Below are positions 25,301-37,646 of a stretch of DNA of 64,000 nucleotides, piece by piece. Where the stretch lies: NCBI GenBank assembly GCA_964023205.1, contig OZ026833.1:35814366-35878365 (forward strand), given 5' to 3'. Position numbers and translations under genes: made by a program. A model generated the notes under the pieces. It saw nothing but the letters and a program-made list of their open reading frames with translations. It searched no databases and was not told the origin of the DNA. The first letter of the stretch is position 1. Every line of letters starts with the position of its first letter. This DNA is from Lutraria lutraria. Lineage: Eukaryota; Mollusca; Bivalvia; Venerida; Mactridae.

Positions 25301-28300
25301 ATATTGTATCATAATTACGATACTTCTCATTTTAAGGAATTATTCAGTCTGAGAGAGATCTTACAATAATTTTATCAGTGCCCGTATTTAAGAAGAACCG
25401 AACAAATGGCGAATTCTGCTGATAGAAGCTATTGACAATGGCTATATTCAGTAATACATAAGTAAGGGAATGGTTATATTTCAGAGATGATGAATAGTAC
25501 GTGTGTAAATAAATCACTGACAGAGATGGAATTGCCTACAACTGTAACAAGTTTGCACGATCTAGGCTTTGATTACATAAACATTAACATGACTAATTGT
25601 TTGATGGGCCTTAAATTGCCGAGTGAAGAGTACTGGAAGTGAGTTTTTTTTTTTTTAGATAATTCTTTACGACAAATTTCTCAGAAATGTCTTCTAGAGT
25701 ATGATATGTATACAGAATAATTTGCAATATTGTATTGTTAATTCAACAAAAGACGGTTACAGTGAACTCGGATATAATGATGTTAATATTATTTCTTGTC
25801 TTATAGGAGTTGGTTCAAAAATTGAAACATGTTGTACTTGCTCATTTGGCTGTTTCAGCAATGTGTGATACAATAGTTCTTGCAACATACTTATATGTGC
25901 TTAAAGGACAACATACTCGTACAACACGATGAAATGCAACAACATGATTAGTATAATTATGTTAGTAACTCTTTTATTTGTGCTTGTATGAGAATACCAA
26001 CATAATTTTCTCTGGTATAGTAATCTTACGTCTGTAAACAAAAGCAGCTGCATAAATCACTGCTTGTGGCATAATAAAGATTTCGTGACAAAAAAAATCA
26101 GAAAGTTGAACATTCGATTGCTACGTTTGTGTACTTTTTAAATAGAATAGAACAAACAAGATGTTGTCTATATTGATATTATGAGTTATTGTTTAATTGT
26201 AGTCGTTTTGTGTTGAGAGTACATGAGTCAGACGGTATTGATGACATCAATGGTATCAATTTGAAGAACTTACTTTGCTTATTGTTTGTGTGGTTGCTTA
26301 TATTCGTCTGTTTGGTGAAGGGGATTAAATTTACAGGAAAGGTAAGTCGGAAACGAACATGTTTGTATTACAATGTAGTTGTTTCTTGTGATGTGATTTT
26401 CTTTTTGCCTAGTGTCGGTCTCATTTGTTTGATTTGAATGTCGTTCAAAAGGGCCTAGTAGAAATTTCGAATGTATGCACGTGAACATCATGTCTGTAAA
26501 CGTCTGCTGAATTAATTACGCCATTTTGTATTTATTTGTTCATGATCATAGTAGAACTAGATGCCCTTGACAATGTTAAAACGGGGAGAATAATACAGAT
26601 TGATGGTAAAGTAAAAAAGAAATCATTAAGAGCTAAATAAACAAATTATTTGCAAAATTAATAATAATTAGAGTTTTGTTATTCATATACTTCAGATTGT
26701 GTACTTCACAGCTACGATACCGTATGTATTGTTGGTTGCCTTATTAGTACGTGGATTGACTCTACCAGGTTTTAAACAGGGAATAGAATTCTATGTCATT
26801 CCCGACTGGGAACGGCTAAAAGATCCTAATGTACTACTGTAGGCTGAACTCATCATTATACTTAATGGGTGTAATACAGCTTTTCAATAACACGAGTAAA
26901 GTCACTATCATTCTGAATCTAGCTGAACAGCTTCCTCACTTGTCATATGTGTCTCGTCCTGAGTAAGATTTGAACTCACAGTGGCCGTGTGATTGCCACA
27001 TGATAACGGAGGCCCCCGTCAATTGAACAAACTGTCTTTTTATGTAATAGTATATTCATTTATGTTTTTATTTTATGATGAGGTGCGTCTGTTTTTAATG
27101 ACATTTCTGTAATACGGCAGCGGACAGTTAACCTGTTCCATGATTCTGTGCTTTTACTTGCCTTGTTCCTGACAAGAACTATAAATTTCTCCACATGATT
27201 CACTCAAATCAGCTGTACACGTAGTCAATATTTTTTTTTCAACAAATTCCCCAAGAAAATATGTGTCGCGTAAATGTTATTAAACTCATTGCAAAGTCGT
27301 GTTCTTGCAGGTATGGGCTGACGCGGCGACACAGGTATTTTACTCCCTGGGACTAGCATTTGGTACTTTGTCGTATATGTCTAGTTATAACAAATTCAAA
27401 GACAGTTGTTTCAGGTAAGGCAATACAACACGGTGTGGATAACAATGGAACAAGGCGGGCATGACCTCCAGACTTCGATTTTAAATGTTAAATTTTAAAA
27501 TGCCGGTATCTACCTAACGTATGCAATAGAACTAATAACTAACATGCTTTATGGCTTTATTTCCGCAAAGCAAGATTATCGACATGTGAACCCTAGAGAT
27601 CCACTTATTGGTGGTCCTTTGCTCTGTTTTCAGCGTACGAATCCTAGAAATAAGATGATAAAAAGAGAGAAAATGTCAGAAGTTAATGGTTTTATTTATT
27701 AGAAATACATTAGATAATTTATTTAACAGCGTGTTTTACTATGCTGTTTCTTCATATTCAGGAATTCGATCATCGTGGCATTAATTAATTGCGGTACCAG
27801 TGTCTTTGCAGGTTTTGTCATTTTCTCTCTAGTTGGATTCATGGCACACACAATGAATCAGAAAGTGGAAAATATTGTTGCCACAGGTACGTAACTAGTA
27901 ATGATATAGTGAGAGGGGGTAATTCAGAAGCTCTTCTTAATCTCCATATGGAGACTTCATTTTCCTACAACTCCTATATTCTAAGCTAAATACATCTTAG
28001 TGAAAACTGACAATACGCGGGGATATCATAAGTAAGAATAATTCAAAAAATGCCAGTAAAATAATCGGGTTTGTAGTTTGCAGTGTAGTATCGTAATGTG
28101 ATCAAATTAATATTAATAGGTCCGTAAAATAGTTTTTAAAACCGTATGTAGCTTTGCACCAAACCGCTGTTGAAAAGGCGTTATTTTGTCCTTCACTTTT
28201 TAAATATTTCAATGTTTTGGTAGATTTTAGGTTGGAAAGTTTGGGGTAAGGAAGTTTGTTCCTGGAAATCCTTTTCGTATGTATATGTTATGATATTTGT

Positions 28301-31300
28301 ACTTTAAGGGCCCAGTTTGGCTTTCATCGCTTATCCAGAAGGTTTAGCACGACTTCCAATGCCATCGCTTTGGGCGTTCTTTTTCTTCTTCATGCTCTTC
28401 GCTCTTGGTCTCGACAATATGGTAAACAAGACACATTCTATATGTTTTTATCTATTTGTAACATTAATGATATAATTATGTCATGTTACATTAAGTCTGA
28501 TAATCCATGATTATATTTATTTCTGAAATGAACGTATCGTATAATCACAGTGAAAGTAAAATATAAAACAGATTAACATGTATCAAAAATAATAGATAAA
28601 TAATGTAATAATGTATAAATATAATCATACTGTTAAAACATAACACATTCAATGACAATCACACTCACTCCTGCGAAGGGACAAAATAGGGAGAAATATC
28701 TTATTTCCATTGTGGTCCCAGAGAGTGATGAGGCTAACATACGGAAGCGTTAAAATTAAGAGAAAAACTATACCTAGTAGTAAAAATTCATATTACATAC
28801 ACATTCATATATTACATATAATTTACTTATTAGTAATTATTATCGTTCTATCAAGTTATGTAGATATGTAATGAAATAAAAAAATGCTAGCTGAGAATAA
28901 AATTACCTACGCGTAGGTATAAATTTGATGTTCATGATTTACAAAGGTAATTATAAGTGCAAGTAAAACTATTTTAAATGTCAAGTTTAGTGGGGGGGTT
29001 TATTCTCACTTTAAAACTTAAATTATTTTTATTAAAAATCTGCGCGAAGGATTTTTTTTATTTTTGTCTAGATTAATGTTTTTATGTGACATCTACTGTT
29101 CTTTTTAAAAAAAATCTGTCGAGCTGTTTAATTTTATTAAAGCTTTAAAGATAGCATTACCTTATAAAGCGCTAATTCGCTTTCAGGAACGTCGTTTCAA
29201 ACACACTTCTTGTTTTGATATCTAATACGTACTTTACATCTATTTTATTAACTGTACACAATGATCTAAAACGATTTGTTGGAATTATTGATACATTGTC
29301 TGTCTGTAACCCTAATCACATTGCCATTGTTTTCAGATACAAATAAACACATTACATTATCATTTTATCGTGCTTAAAATCTATGTACATATGCGTATAT
29401 ATAAATAATGTGACAAAATTGCAAAACTCGACCGCTCTAGTGAACTAAGATAATTATGATCATTATTTCCAATTTTTTTTTGTATAAAAAAACAAGGTTC
29501 CGTGATTTACATAATATATAATTATCATATTATGATTGTGATGTTTAGTTAGATGTGTTGTTTTAATGATAAGCATTATATGTATGTTTATTTTTTGGGG
29601 TAAATATTAATTATGACTCATAAAAACAGATTTACAACCCGTTTTGATAGCGCATTTATGATATAGATTCTTAATATAAGCGAAGATGATAGCTATAGTA
29701 TGTGAAAAATACATACATGATCACAATTAAGAAACGAGTCAGATTTGATTAAAATGCGTAAAATGGATGAGGTCATCAGAACGTTCAAGTGTAAGCCCAA
29801 TTCTCATTGTCCAAGTGCTGGTACCGGGGCCTCTCTGTGGCATATAAGGGGTATATCGACCTTAAATGTCTACCGCGCATGTAGTGCTCACCGATAATCC
29901 GGAACTCTAATATCTATAGAAGTGTAAATGTAAAATATAAAAGCAATCCATGAAATCTTTCTTCAGTTATAGCTCGAAAACCAGACTTTGACGGACGCAC
30001 CTATGGACAGACATAAGTAACACTTTATGCACTTCAGCCATCTCGAATGGCGGGGACATAAAAAAACTTACATTCACAGATAGTTTCAGTGGGTACGACG
30101 TTGCACGGTATTATGGATTTATGGCCGCACGTTACGCGTGAGAGGAAAGTTCTCATCGCATTTCTGGCATGTTTTGTGCTTTTTCTCTTGGGAATTCCTA
30201 TGACAACAAAGGTACATTTTTATTGCATGATTATGTGCCTGATGTAATCATTAATAGGACTTTTGTGTGACATAATACTATCTAATATATTTAAATATAT
30301 GTATATATTTGTCGCCTAGAAGTATGATACAGTCGTATGATACGCGTTGTATTTGATTGCTACTCATATGAAAAGCAGATCTATATATACTAGACTTAAA
30401 TCTAACCAAGAACAAGACATAGAAGTTATTGTTTCTTAATTATTAAAGTTTAAACTAAATGAAAAAAGTCTAATGTGAACTTTGATTTCATCCTACACCA
30501 TCTTTTTTAAATATTTTTTTATATATATTGTGTACAGGGAGGAATATTGGTGCTAACACTGATGGACTGGTATTTGGGTACCTTTAACATTGTTACTGTT
30601 GGTCTTTGTGAACTTCTTGTAATCGTTTATGTGTATGGTAAGCTTACTAATAGGTTTATGTGGTTTCCCTCACGTACCAATATATCATATTTTGTGTATT
30701 GATCATACACAAATGTATCGATACATGTGATTCATATGTCATTAATATCTATGCTATTTCGATGGCACCTGTTATGTTCCAACATGTGTATGTGTTGTAG
30801 TGTTCCTGGTTTTACTTTAAGTCGGTTTAATTATTGTGAAATTGCAATTTAATTTCAAACAATAAGTCTGTCCTTCTCCAACTGGAAAAGGCAACTTTCT
30901 ATCACTTCAGATACAAACCATTTATGCCTGAAATTATGACAACATTGATTTGAGTATATTATTTAGGCTTGATCTCTGCGTAGGACTCGGCTATTGTTAT
31001 ATAAAAATAACTTTGACGTTTTGTGACAGCGATATCGCGTAAAAACGACTCAATCTGGATTACAGACACAAATATTGACCCTCATGCCATTAAATAATTG
31101 TTATAAATAGCCGTATTCAAATCATAGGAATATTAATTTTCAAGAATCTCAATATATTATCATTTCAAGCAGTGCTTCTTGAATGTTAAGTCAAACACTT
31201 ATTTTCAGGATTGAGAAAATGGATGACAGATATAGAGATGATGATTGGAAAACGTGGTGTTATATTCTGGTCTTACTACATTCCGATGTGGTGTGTTATT

Positions 31301-32351
31301 GCTCCTCTATGTATGATAGTAAGTTTATCGAAGTCTTACAACACTCCAATGTGGTGTTTAATTACTACAGTTCTTTCCTTTGTATGATAGTGAGTTTGTC
31401 TAAGTCTTATAGCTTTTTATTTACTGTCAAGGACACCTATAACGCCAAAGGTCCATTCTTAAGTATGTTTTAAGAATTAAGTATGACAATGACAAATAAT
31501 TTATTGTTTCAAGGCCTACGGCCCAAAACAAATTCAAGAACAAAAATGACAAACAATCAACACCAGCACATGTAAACAAGCGCTACAAAAATATAGGTAC
31601 ATGTATAATTTCTATCTATCACAATGTAATAACTTTTTTTCAGAATGCAATCGACCTGTCATGTGATTGGAATGATATTTAAAGTTAGACTGAACAGATG
31701 TTTAGAATGCTTGTTAAAATTTCAGTTCGTAATCGTTATGTCTATTGCTTGGCACACGCCTGTTGCTTATGATGACAATAAGGTTTACCCAGAGTGGGCA
31801 CAAGCCATTGGTTGGTTGCTGTGTATGCTCCCAGTGACCTGTATAGTTATTGGTATGATAGTTGGATGCATCAGATATCGCGGAAATGTAAGAACTACGT
31901 AAATACTGTTGACTTTCTAGACTTAAGAGCTTTTCAAAGTAATTGTATACTTCTTCTTGAATAATGTAGAGTAAAAAGATAGAATTATGATGGAAACTTA
32001 TTAACTTAGGTTTTTCTCAATTTTTATAATCTGTAATAACTATTTTCTTCTTACCTAGGTGGTAATGTTTGTAAGTACGACATTTGCTCTATATATATGT
32101 ATTCATTATCACTTTATCTTTTTTTAATTAGAGAGCATCTCTACACTTGGTAGTGTTAACAGCTGAATATTTAATTCCACACGTCCTGTATATCTACAAT
32201 GAAATATCAAAATTAATGTTCATCGCTCAGTTATTCTAAATATATTTCACAGTTGTCTGCAGCTATACGACCAAAACCTGAATGGGGACCGCGTCTGAAA
32301 GTCGATCGTACAGGTCGTTACTATGGTGATAACTATGGTTATGAACCTTGA
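22332..32351 (+). CDS. SLC6-family Na+/Cl- neurotransmitter/glycine-like transporter, copy 2
   Basis: Fourteen exons in one open frame: 22332-22449, 23488-23619, 24629-24898, 25485-25638, 26203-26341, 26696-26830, 27311-27414, 27762-27886, 28309-28421, 30080-30211, 30538-30637, 31209-31318, 31726-31887, 32253-32351 (stop TGA), about 630 residues; only the N-terminal exon is missing. It is a plasma-membrane Na+-coupled transporter with TM1 ([13 protein letters not shown]), TM2 ([14 protein letters not shown]), a Cys-rich extracellular loop 2 with NKT, NST, NKS and NMT glycosylation sites, TM6 (FYSLGLAFG), TM8 and the C-terminal EWGPRL. The TM1 position matching LeuT Asn27 (Na1 site) is Gly, in SISGFWRFP. 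The TM8 LDS is LDN. It ends six residues before copy 1 because a 4-bp loss creates an earlier stop. The frame is intact, so a working gene is likely; ion coupling may be altered. Confidence 0.92.
22640..23340 (+). mobile_element. LINE 3'-end fragment in intron 1 of SLC6 copy 2
   Basis: The frame 22675-23070 encodes only the C-terminal region of a non-LTR retrotransposon protein ([28 protein letters not shown]), which parallels the C-termini of the fragments at 1460-1792 and 17341-17628. It is severely 5' truncated, the usual fate of a LINE copy. The insertion sits between the TM1 and TM2 exons, sense to the gene. Confidence 0.75.
26933..27010 (-). repeat. degraded tRNA-like relic, counterpart of 3519-3580
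   Basis: It aligns with the copy-1 intron but the B-box is eroded. Its value is chronological: it marks an insertion older than the duplication. Confidence 0.35.
28422..30079. other. intron of SLC6 copy 2 without further features
   Basis: A 1.66-kb intron between the TM8 and TM9 exons. In copy 1 the same intron is 281 bp. I recognise no gene or clear repeat in the extra sequence. Confidence 0.6.
32059..32070 (+). other. candidate 12-nt microexon, copy 2
   Basis: Same bases and splice signals as at 11254-11265, between the last two exons of copy 2; inclusion keeps the frame. Confidence 0.3.
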
Positions 32352-32395
32352 GAAGAATGATGACCACCTAAACAAAGATGTTAAATAAATACTCA

Positions 32396-35300
32396 GGCCA
32401 GAGTTTTTTTTTATTAGTTTTACGAGATTTGTTTTCGGAAATGAGCATTCGGAGGAGGGAATAAAAATAAAAATGATAAACAGTTGGAGGCGACAAAAAA
32501 AATAAAAATAAAATGAAAATTTTCAATTCTTTTTATATTTGTGTTGTATACAGTACAGAAAGCAAAAACTTTCTATTTAATACTAAGGTTTGTTTATTAC
32601 ACAGTGTGTTATATTTTCATGGTTAATAAAGGTGAATATCTGCAATTTGGAACATTTTGAATGGCATTTTACCTCTTTAGTCACTGAAAGTTACTTCTGC
32701 CTCAATGAAATTATTTTCATATATTAAAATTGAGAGTATATAATTATCATGTAACAATAAACACAAAAATATGTTTAATCTTTTTAAAAGATGTACACCA
32801 GGGAGCAATAAACTAGTACACATCCAGTGTATCATGGTTCCAGGTACATATACACAGACACATATAGTTTAACATTATAACAAGAACAACAATTCAAAGC
32901 ATATTCAAAAGTAAAACATCTCAAGCATTACTTTTAGTTACCAACCAATCCAAGAATTTGAGACACAACTGCATATTTCTTTATAGCTTATGTTTTTTCT
33001 GTAACATACAACTCCTCACACCGGTTACTTCACGCTTTGCTACTATAATGTACTGATCAAGGGAAGTAACCGCTGCGGGGAGTTTGCGGGCGTTTATTAA
33101 TTATTATTCTAATAAGTTTTATTCGGCCATGTTTCGACTTTATCCTTAAACATCGATAAAGTGAAAGTAGCTTAAATTAGGTCATCCGGTAAATCTTAAA
33201 CAACAACGCATCTTTTCATTTACCTGTCATTTACACGTGACGTGTATCTAAGTGGGAAAGTATTTGTAAATATTTGTAACGAATATTTTTTTTTATTTGT
33301 ATTCGTATCCTTCGAATAACATTTCTGATGCGTATAACGCGCAGATTCGCATGCTATCTGGACTACTATTCAAAATAGTGTGCATGCCTATGCTTTGTAG
33401 TCTGCTTTAACGATCATTGTATTACCAATAAAAGTGGTAAACCATTATCACACCGTATACCCCGAAGAGCCGAACACAGTTGATCAGGCGAACACAGTTG
33501 CCGATAAACTTTACAGTTTCGAACAGAAAATAAGTATCGGCTTAATTTATAGTTATCTTGAAGGATCCGAACAAAACCAATCATGTACATTTATTCGCTA
33601 TTGAAAAAGGAATAAATACTCCAAATTGTGAGGAAAACCGTGCATTTTTCAGTGAGAAATAGCTAGAAATGTCTCCATTTTTTAAAGAAAACGCGTGATT
33701 TGATGAATCCAGATCCATAAATGAATTTTTACACAAAAGTGAACCTTTTTAAAGATACAATACTTACTCCAATCTATTTTCTCTCAATATGCGAAATTCC
33801 AGCTTTCCATTCCCATTTTCCGCACAGAAATTGATGCATAAAGTCGGCCTGTCCTCGTATTTTTGAGAACGTCAAGCACAGTTTATTGTAAAAGTTGCGA
33901 ACCTCGAATACAGTTAGAACGTTAGATATGATAACGCTTAACACAGTCGCCATACACTTTTCTAATCGTTTAATGTTATACATGTATGTTTGTTTACTGA
34001 TATTGATTTAGACTTAAAAGAAATACAATTACGTTACATATATAGCATTTAGAAATGGATTCTTTTTAAATATATGAATCAATTTAAGACTGAATGCCAA
34101 TAATTGCTATGTCTATACTATAGTATGTGAAGATATATTTGGTAACCGGACTATATTCGTACTGTACATATTTATAGACGGTCGAATAACAGTTTTACAG
34201 GAGTGATGCAATTACTCACAAAATGCTAGACCCTATATAATTTACTTTTTATTTCATTGCACTGAATACTCATATATGTACGAGTACACCGCTAGGAAAA
34301 GGCCATTAATTATTGAAAAAATCATTGAAATTATGTTTCATCAAAAAGATCCGAGGGAATTATTTTGCTTTTTCCCTGGTTGTCTGTTGTTATGTCCGCC
34401 CGTCTATCTCTCGGTCTGTCACAGATTATTTCCGCTCTGTACTATATAGTAACTCTTTAGCCTTTCGGAGGGTTTTCAAGTAAGTTGGCTTATATGTGAA
34501 CCATATCAAAAAGGTCTGCATAATACATTCAAGTTGCTTGCTTTATTTAAGTCAATGTTACAGATAATTGTCAAATGTCATTTTGCTCGATTCTTTTGCT
34601 ATTATTTGCTATAACGTTGCTATTAATGAATGGATTGCCTTCATACTTTGAGACAACAACCCAATGTACAAGACCTTTAAGAAGACCATAAATGGAATTT
34701 GCCTTCAATGTACAAATATTGAATTTTGTTGGAACATTTTTTATTTAGATTGCCATTAATTTTGTTAATAAAAACTGATAGATTAGACAAATATTTGAAC
34801 AAAACAACACTTACGACATTCCGCTTTCTCTTATGTTTTTAAAGCTACAAGCTTCTCCAGTTTCCATCACCACAACACAAATAAATAATTGAATGCACAT
34901 TCCATACAATAAAAAATAATGCGATGCTTTACATGTCACCGAACACAACACAAAATGAAACTGTCCATAAGTTCATTCATAAAAACAACAATTACAGTGT
35001 AGGATTTACAACCTGACCATGCATTGTACAATTATGGTCCTTAGGGCACTGCACTTTCTTTCGCTGGCCTCATTCACTGTGATTTATAATCTAATTTCTT
35101 GAATACTTAACGTAACTAAAACTCACAAGACCTAAATGTTCCACACTAACCCCACAATCAACCTCTGGTGTGTACGAACAGACAGACTGTGACGGACAGA
35201 CGAACAGATGAATATTTTTACTGTTACCTATTATCCATATAGCTAACTAATATTTACCCGTTCGCTATGACGGACAGATGGACGGACAAAGCGGCATCTA

Positions 35301-36559
35301 TATACACATATTTCTTCGCACGCATGCGAGGGTGGTTGTGTGGTTAGGGTTAGGGTTAGTACATTTAGGTCTTGTGGGGTTCAGATACGTACAAACTGGA
35401 CTTGTGGGGATCATTTCGACTTGTGGGGTGCGACTTGTGGGGTTAAAACGAAAAGATCAAAGGGATCACCCCACAACATACTTCTCATGAGAACGTCCGC
35501 CCGGACAGAAGGACGGACAATTCAGCGACTATATACTCAGCTTTCAAGACGCATAAAAGTATATGCCTAAAACATAGTATCTAAGGCAATTTTCATATAC
35601 ATGTAATTTTTTCAGAAAAATGTGTCTATTCATACTACGTATAAGAAAAACACAATGGACTTAGGTCGACAGTATTAATATATCATCTTTGTAAAATGTA
35701 TGTACGTATAACACAGATAGTCGACAATTTGGGGTTTAAAAGTCTAAAAAGGATGCGGTAAGAAGTGTATGGCGACGGTGTCAAGCGTTATCACATCTCA
35801 CGTTCTAACTGTATTCGAGGTTCGCAACTTTTACAATAAACTGTGCTTGACGTTCTCAAAAATACGAGGACAGGCCGACTTTAGAGTAAATGGTGGTATC
35901 TTTAAAAAGGTTCACTTTTGTGTATAAATGCATTTATGGATCTGGATTCATCAGATCACGCGTTTTCTTTAAAAAATAGCAGACATTTCTAGCTATTTCT
36001 CGCTGAAAAATGCACGGTTTTCCTCACAAATTGGAGTATTTATTCCTTTTTCAATAGCGAATAAATGTACAAGATTAGTTTTGTTCGGATCCTTCAAGAT
36101 AACTATAAATTAAGCCGATACTTATTTTCCGTTCGAAACTGTAAAATTTATCGGCAACTGTGTTCGCCTGATCAACTGTGTTCGGCTCTTCGGGGTATAC
36201 GGTGTGATTATAGACAGGCTGATTGAACAAAAGCTTTGAAAAAAGCGCGTCGACTCGATAACGCCATAATATAAGCAAACTGACTCCCTGCACGCACTGC
36301 TAAAGACAATAAACAGTCAAGATAATAGGGAACCAATTAAGCACAACATCTCTGGCATAATTATACTAAGTGAAGGATGATGTCAGAGTATTCCGCTACT
36401 ATTGTACGGAGATTTTTTGATTTTTTGTGGCATGGCTCGGAAGAACTGGCGCAAAAAAATAAAATAAAATATCACTTTCACACTTTTATTTTTATTCCAT
36501 TTTTTTTTCAGAAATTAGGACCGGCGGGTTTGTAAAACGAAAGATAAAAAACTCTGGCC
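32396..36559. mobile_element. foldback-type DNA element with long inverted arms, non-autonomous
   Basis: The element starts GGCCAGAGTTTTTT and ends AAAAACTCTGGCC, flanked by TCA on both sides (32393-32395 and 36560-36562). Inside, about 33450-33965 is the inverted counterpart of about 35760-36210; examples are GAGCCGAACACAGTTG against CAACTGTGTTCGGCTC and the AATACGAGGACAGGCC block. The left arm carries extra sequence (about 32530-33400) absent from the right, so the arms are asymmetric. No transposase frame is visible. It lies 44 bp after the stop codon of SLC6 copy 2 and so probably interrupts its 3' UTR. The 3-bp duplication fits some cut-and-paste families but I cannot assign one. Confidence 0.75.
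35342..35442. repeat. interstitial TTAGGG units and four CTTGTGGGG copies
   Basis: About two and a half TTAGGG units (35344-35359) are followed by CTTGTGGGG at 35371, 35401, 35420 and 35434. GACGGACAGA-type simple repeats flank the block at 35190-35290 and 35500-35520. It lies in the unpaired loop of the foldback element. Confidence 0.6.
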
Positions 36560-36562
36560 TCA

Positions 36563-37160
36563 CTTTTAAAGTCGTACGTATCCACTAAATCAGCAATCAT
36601 AAAACATAGAAATACATAGAGAGAAGGGGAAATCATTTGGAATGTAAAAACAACATTACGTAGAACAAAGATACACATACCTTATATATTAAACTATTCT
36701 ATAATCAAAAAAAATTAATAGAATATAGACGGATGTCGAATGCAGAATATGTAAATTAACATTATGTTTAATTTGAACCTATATATGTGTTATAATATTG
36801 TACTTACTTAAAAAATATTGAATTGCTTATCAGTAAATTATTAGATATATGGCTTGGCATTGTGTTTACCTGCATTAATCTTTCTTGTTGAACAATCAGC
36901 ACTGAATTTTGACTTGTTGACTTGATTATTTTCTGAAAATGACAATATTTTACATTACACTAGGTCACTAGGGCAATTTGCTGGACAACCTTGTGAATCA
37001 TACTTTTATTGAACAAAAACGAACACATTTGCAATAATAAATTGTTTGGAGACCAAATGAATATGGAGAAAAATATCGTTTTTAGTAGTAATAATCAAAA
37101 CATGTTCTTGCGTTTTCTTTAGTAATAACCTACGTTTCACTAGTACGAGGGAAGCCACGT
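36563..37160. other. no feature seen
   Basis: AT-rich sequence between the foldback element and the minisatellite, with no exon or repeat I can support. Confidence 0.5.
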
Positions 37161-37220
37161 TTGAAATTATTACGCTTGAAAGTGAATGTTTTAGTCCGTA
37201 ACCTGTGTAAACCTTTATCT

Positions 37221-37640
37221 GACAGTCCTCTTACATTTGTTTTGAAAGCGAGCGGGACATGTTTGAATTCAGAAAACGCTGATGGTCCTCTTACATTTGT
37301 TTTGAAAGCGAGCGGGACATGTTTGAATTCAGAAAACGCTGACAGTCCTCTTACATTTGTTTTGAAAGCGAGCGGGACATGTTTGAATTCAGAAAACGCT
37401 GACAGTCCTCTTACATTTGTTTTGAAAGCGAGCGTGACATGTTTGAATTCAGAAAACGTTGACAGTCCTCTTACATTTGTTTTGAAAGCGAGCGGGACAT
37501 GTTTGAATTCAGAAAACGCAGACAGTCCTCTTACATTTGTTTTGAAAGCGAGCGGGACATGTTTGAATTCAGAAAACGCTGACAGTCCTCTTACATTTGT
37601 TTTGAAAGCGAGCGCGACATGTTTGAATTCAGAAAACGCT
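37221..37640 (+). repeat. 60-bp minisatellite, seven units, open in one frame
   Basis: Seven head-to-tail 60-bp units start at 37221, 37281, 37341, 37401, 37461, 37521 and 37581, with only a few substitutions. As 60 is divisible by three, one frame stays open (37161-37646) and repeats a 20-residue unit (beginning SPLTFVLKASG). Differences between units are a mix of silent and replacement changes, so I see no sign of protein-level constraint. I treat it as non-coding unless transcripts show otherwise. Confidence 0.9.
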
Positions 37641-37646
37641 GATTGA

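Noticed and set aside
35344..35359. A true telomere end
   Set aside because: Fewer than three TTAGGG units inside a transposon-like element, with unique sequence on both sides.
37161..37646. 161-codon frame over the 60-bp repeats as a repeat protein, or the array as CRISPR
   Set aside because: The frame is a by-product of a unit length divisible by three; there are no spacers between units, so it is not a CRISPR array.
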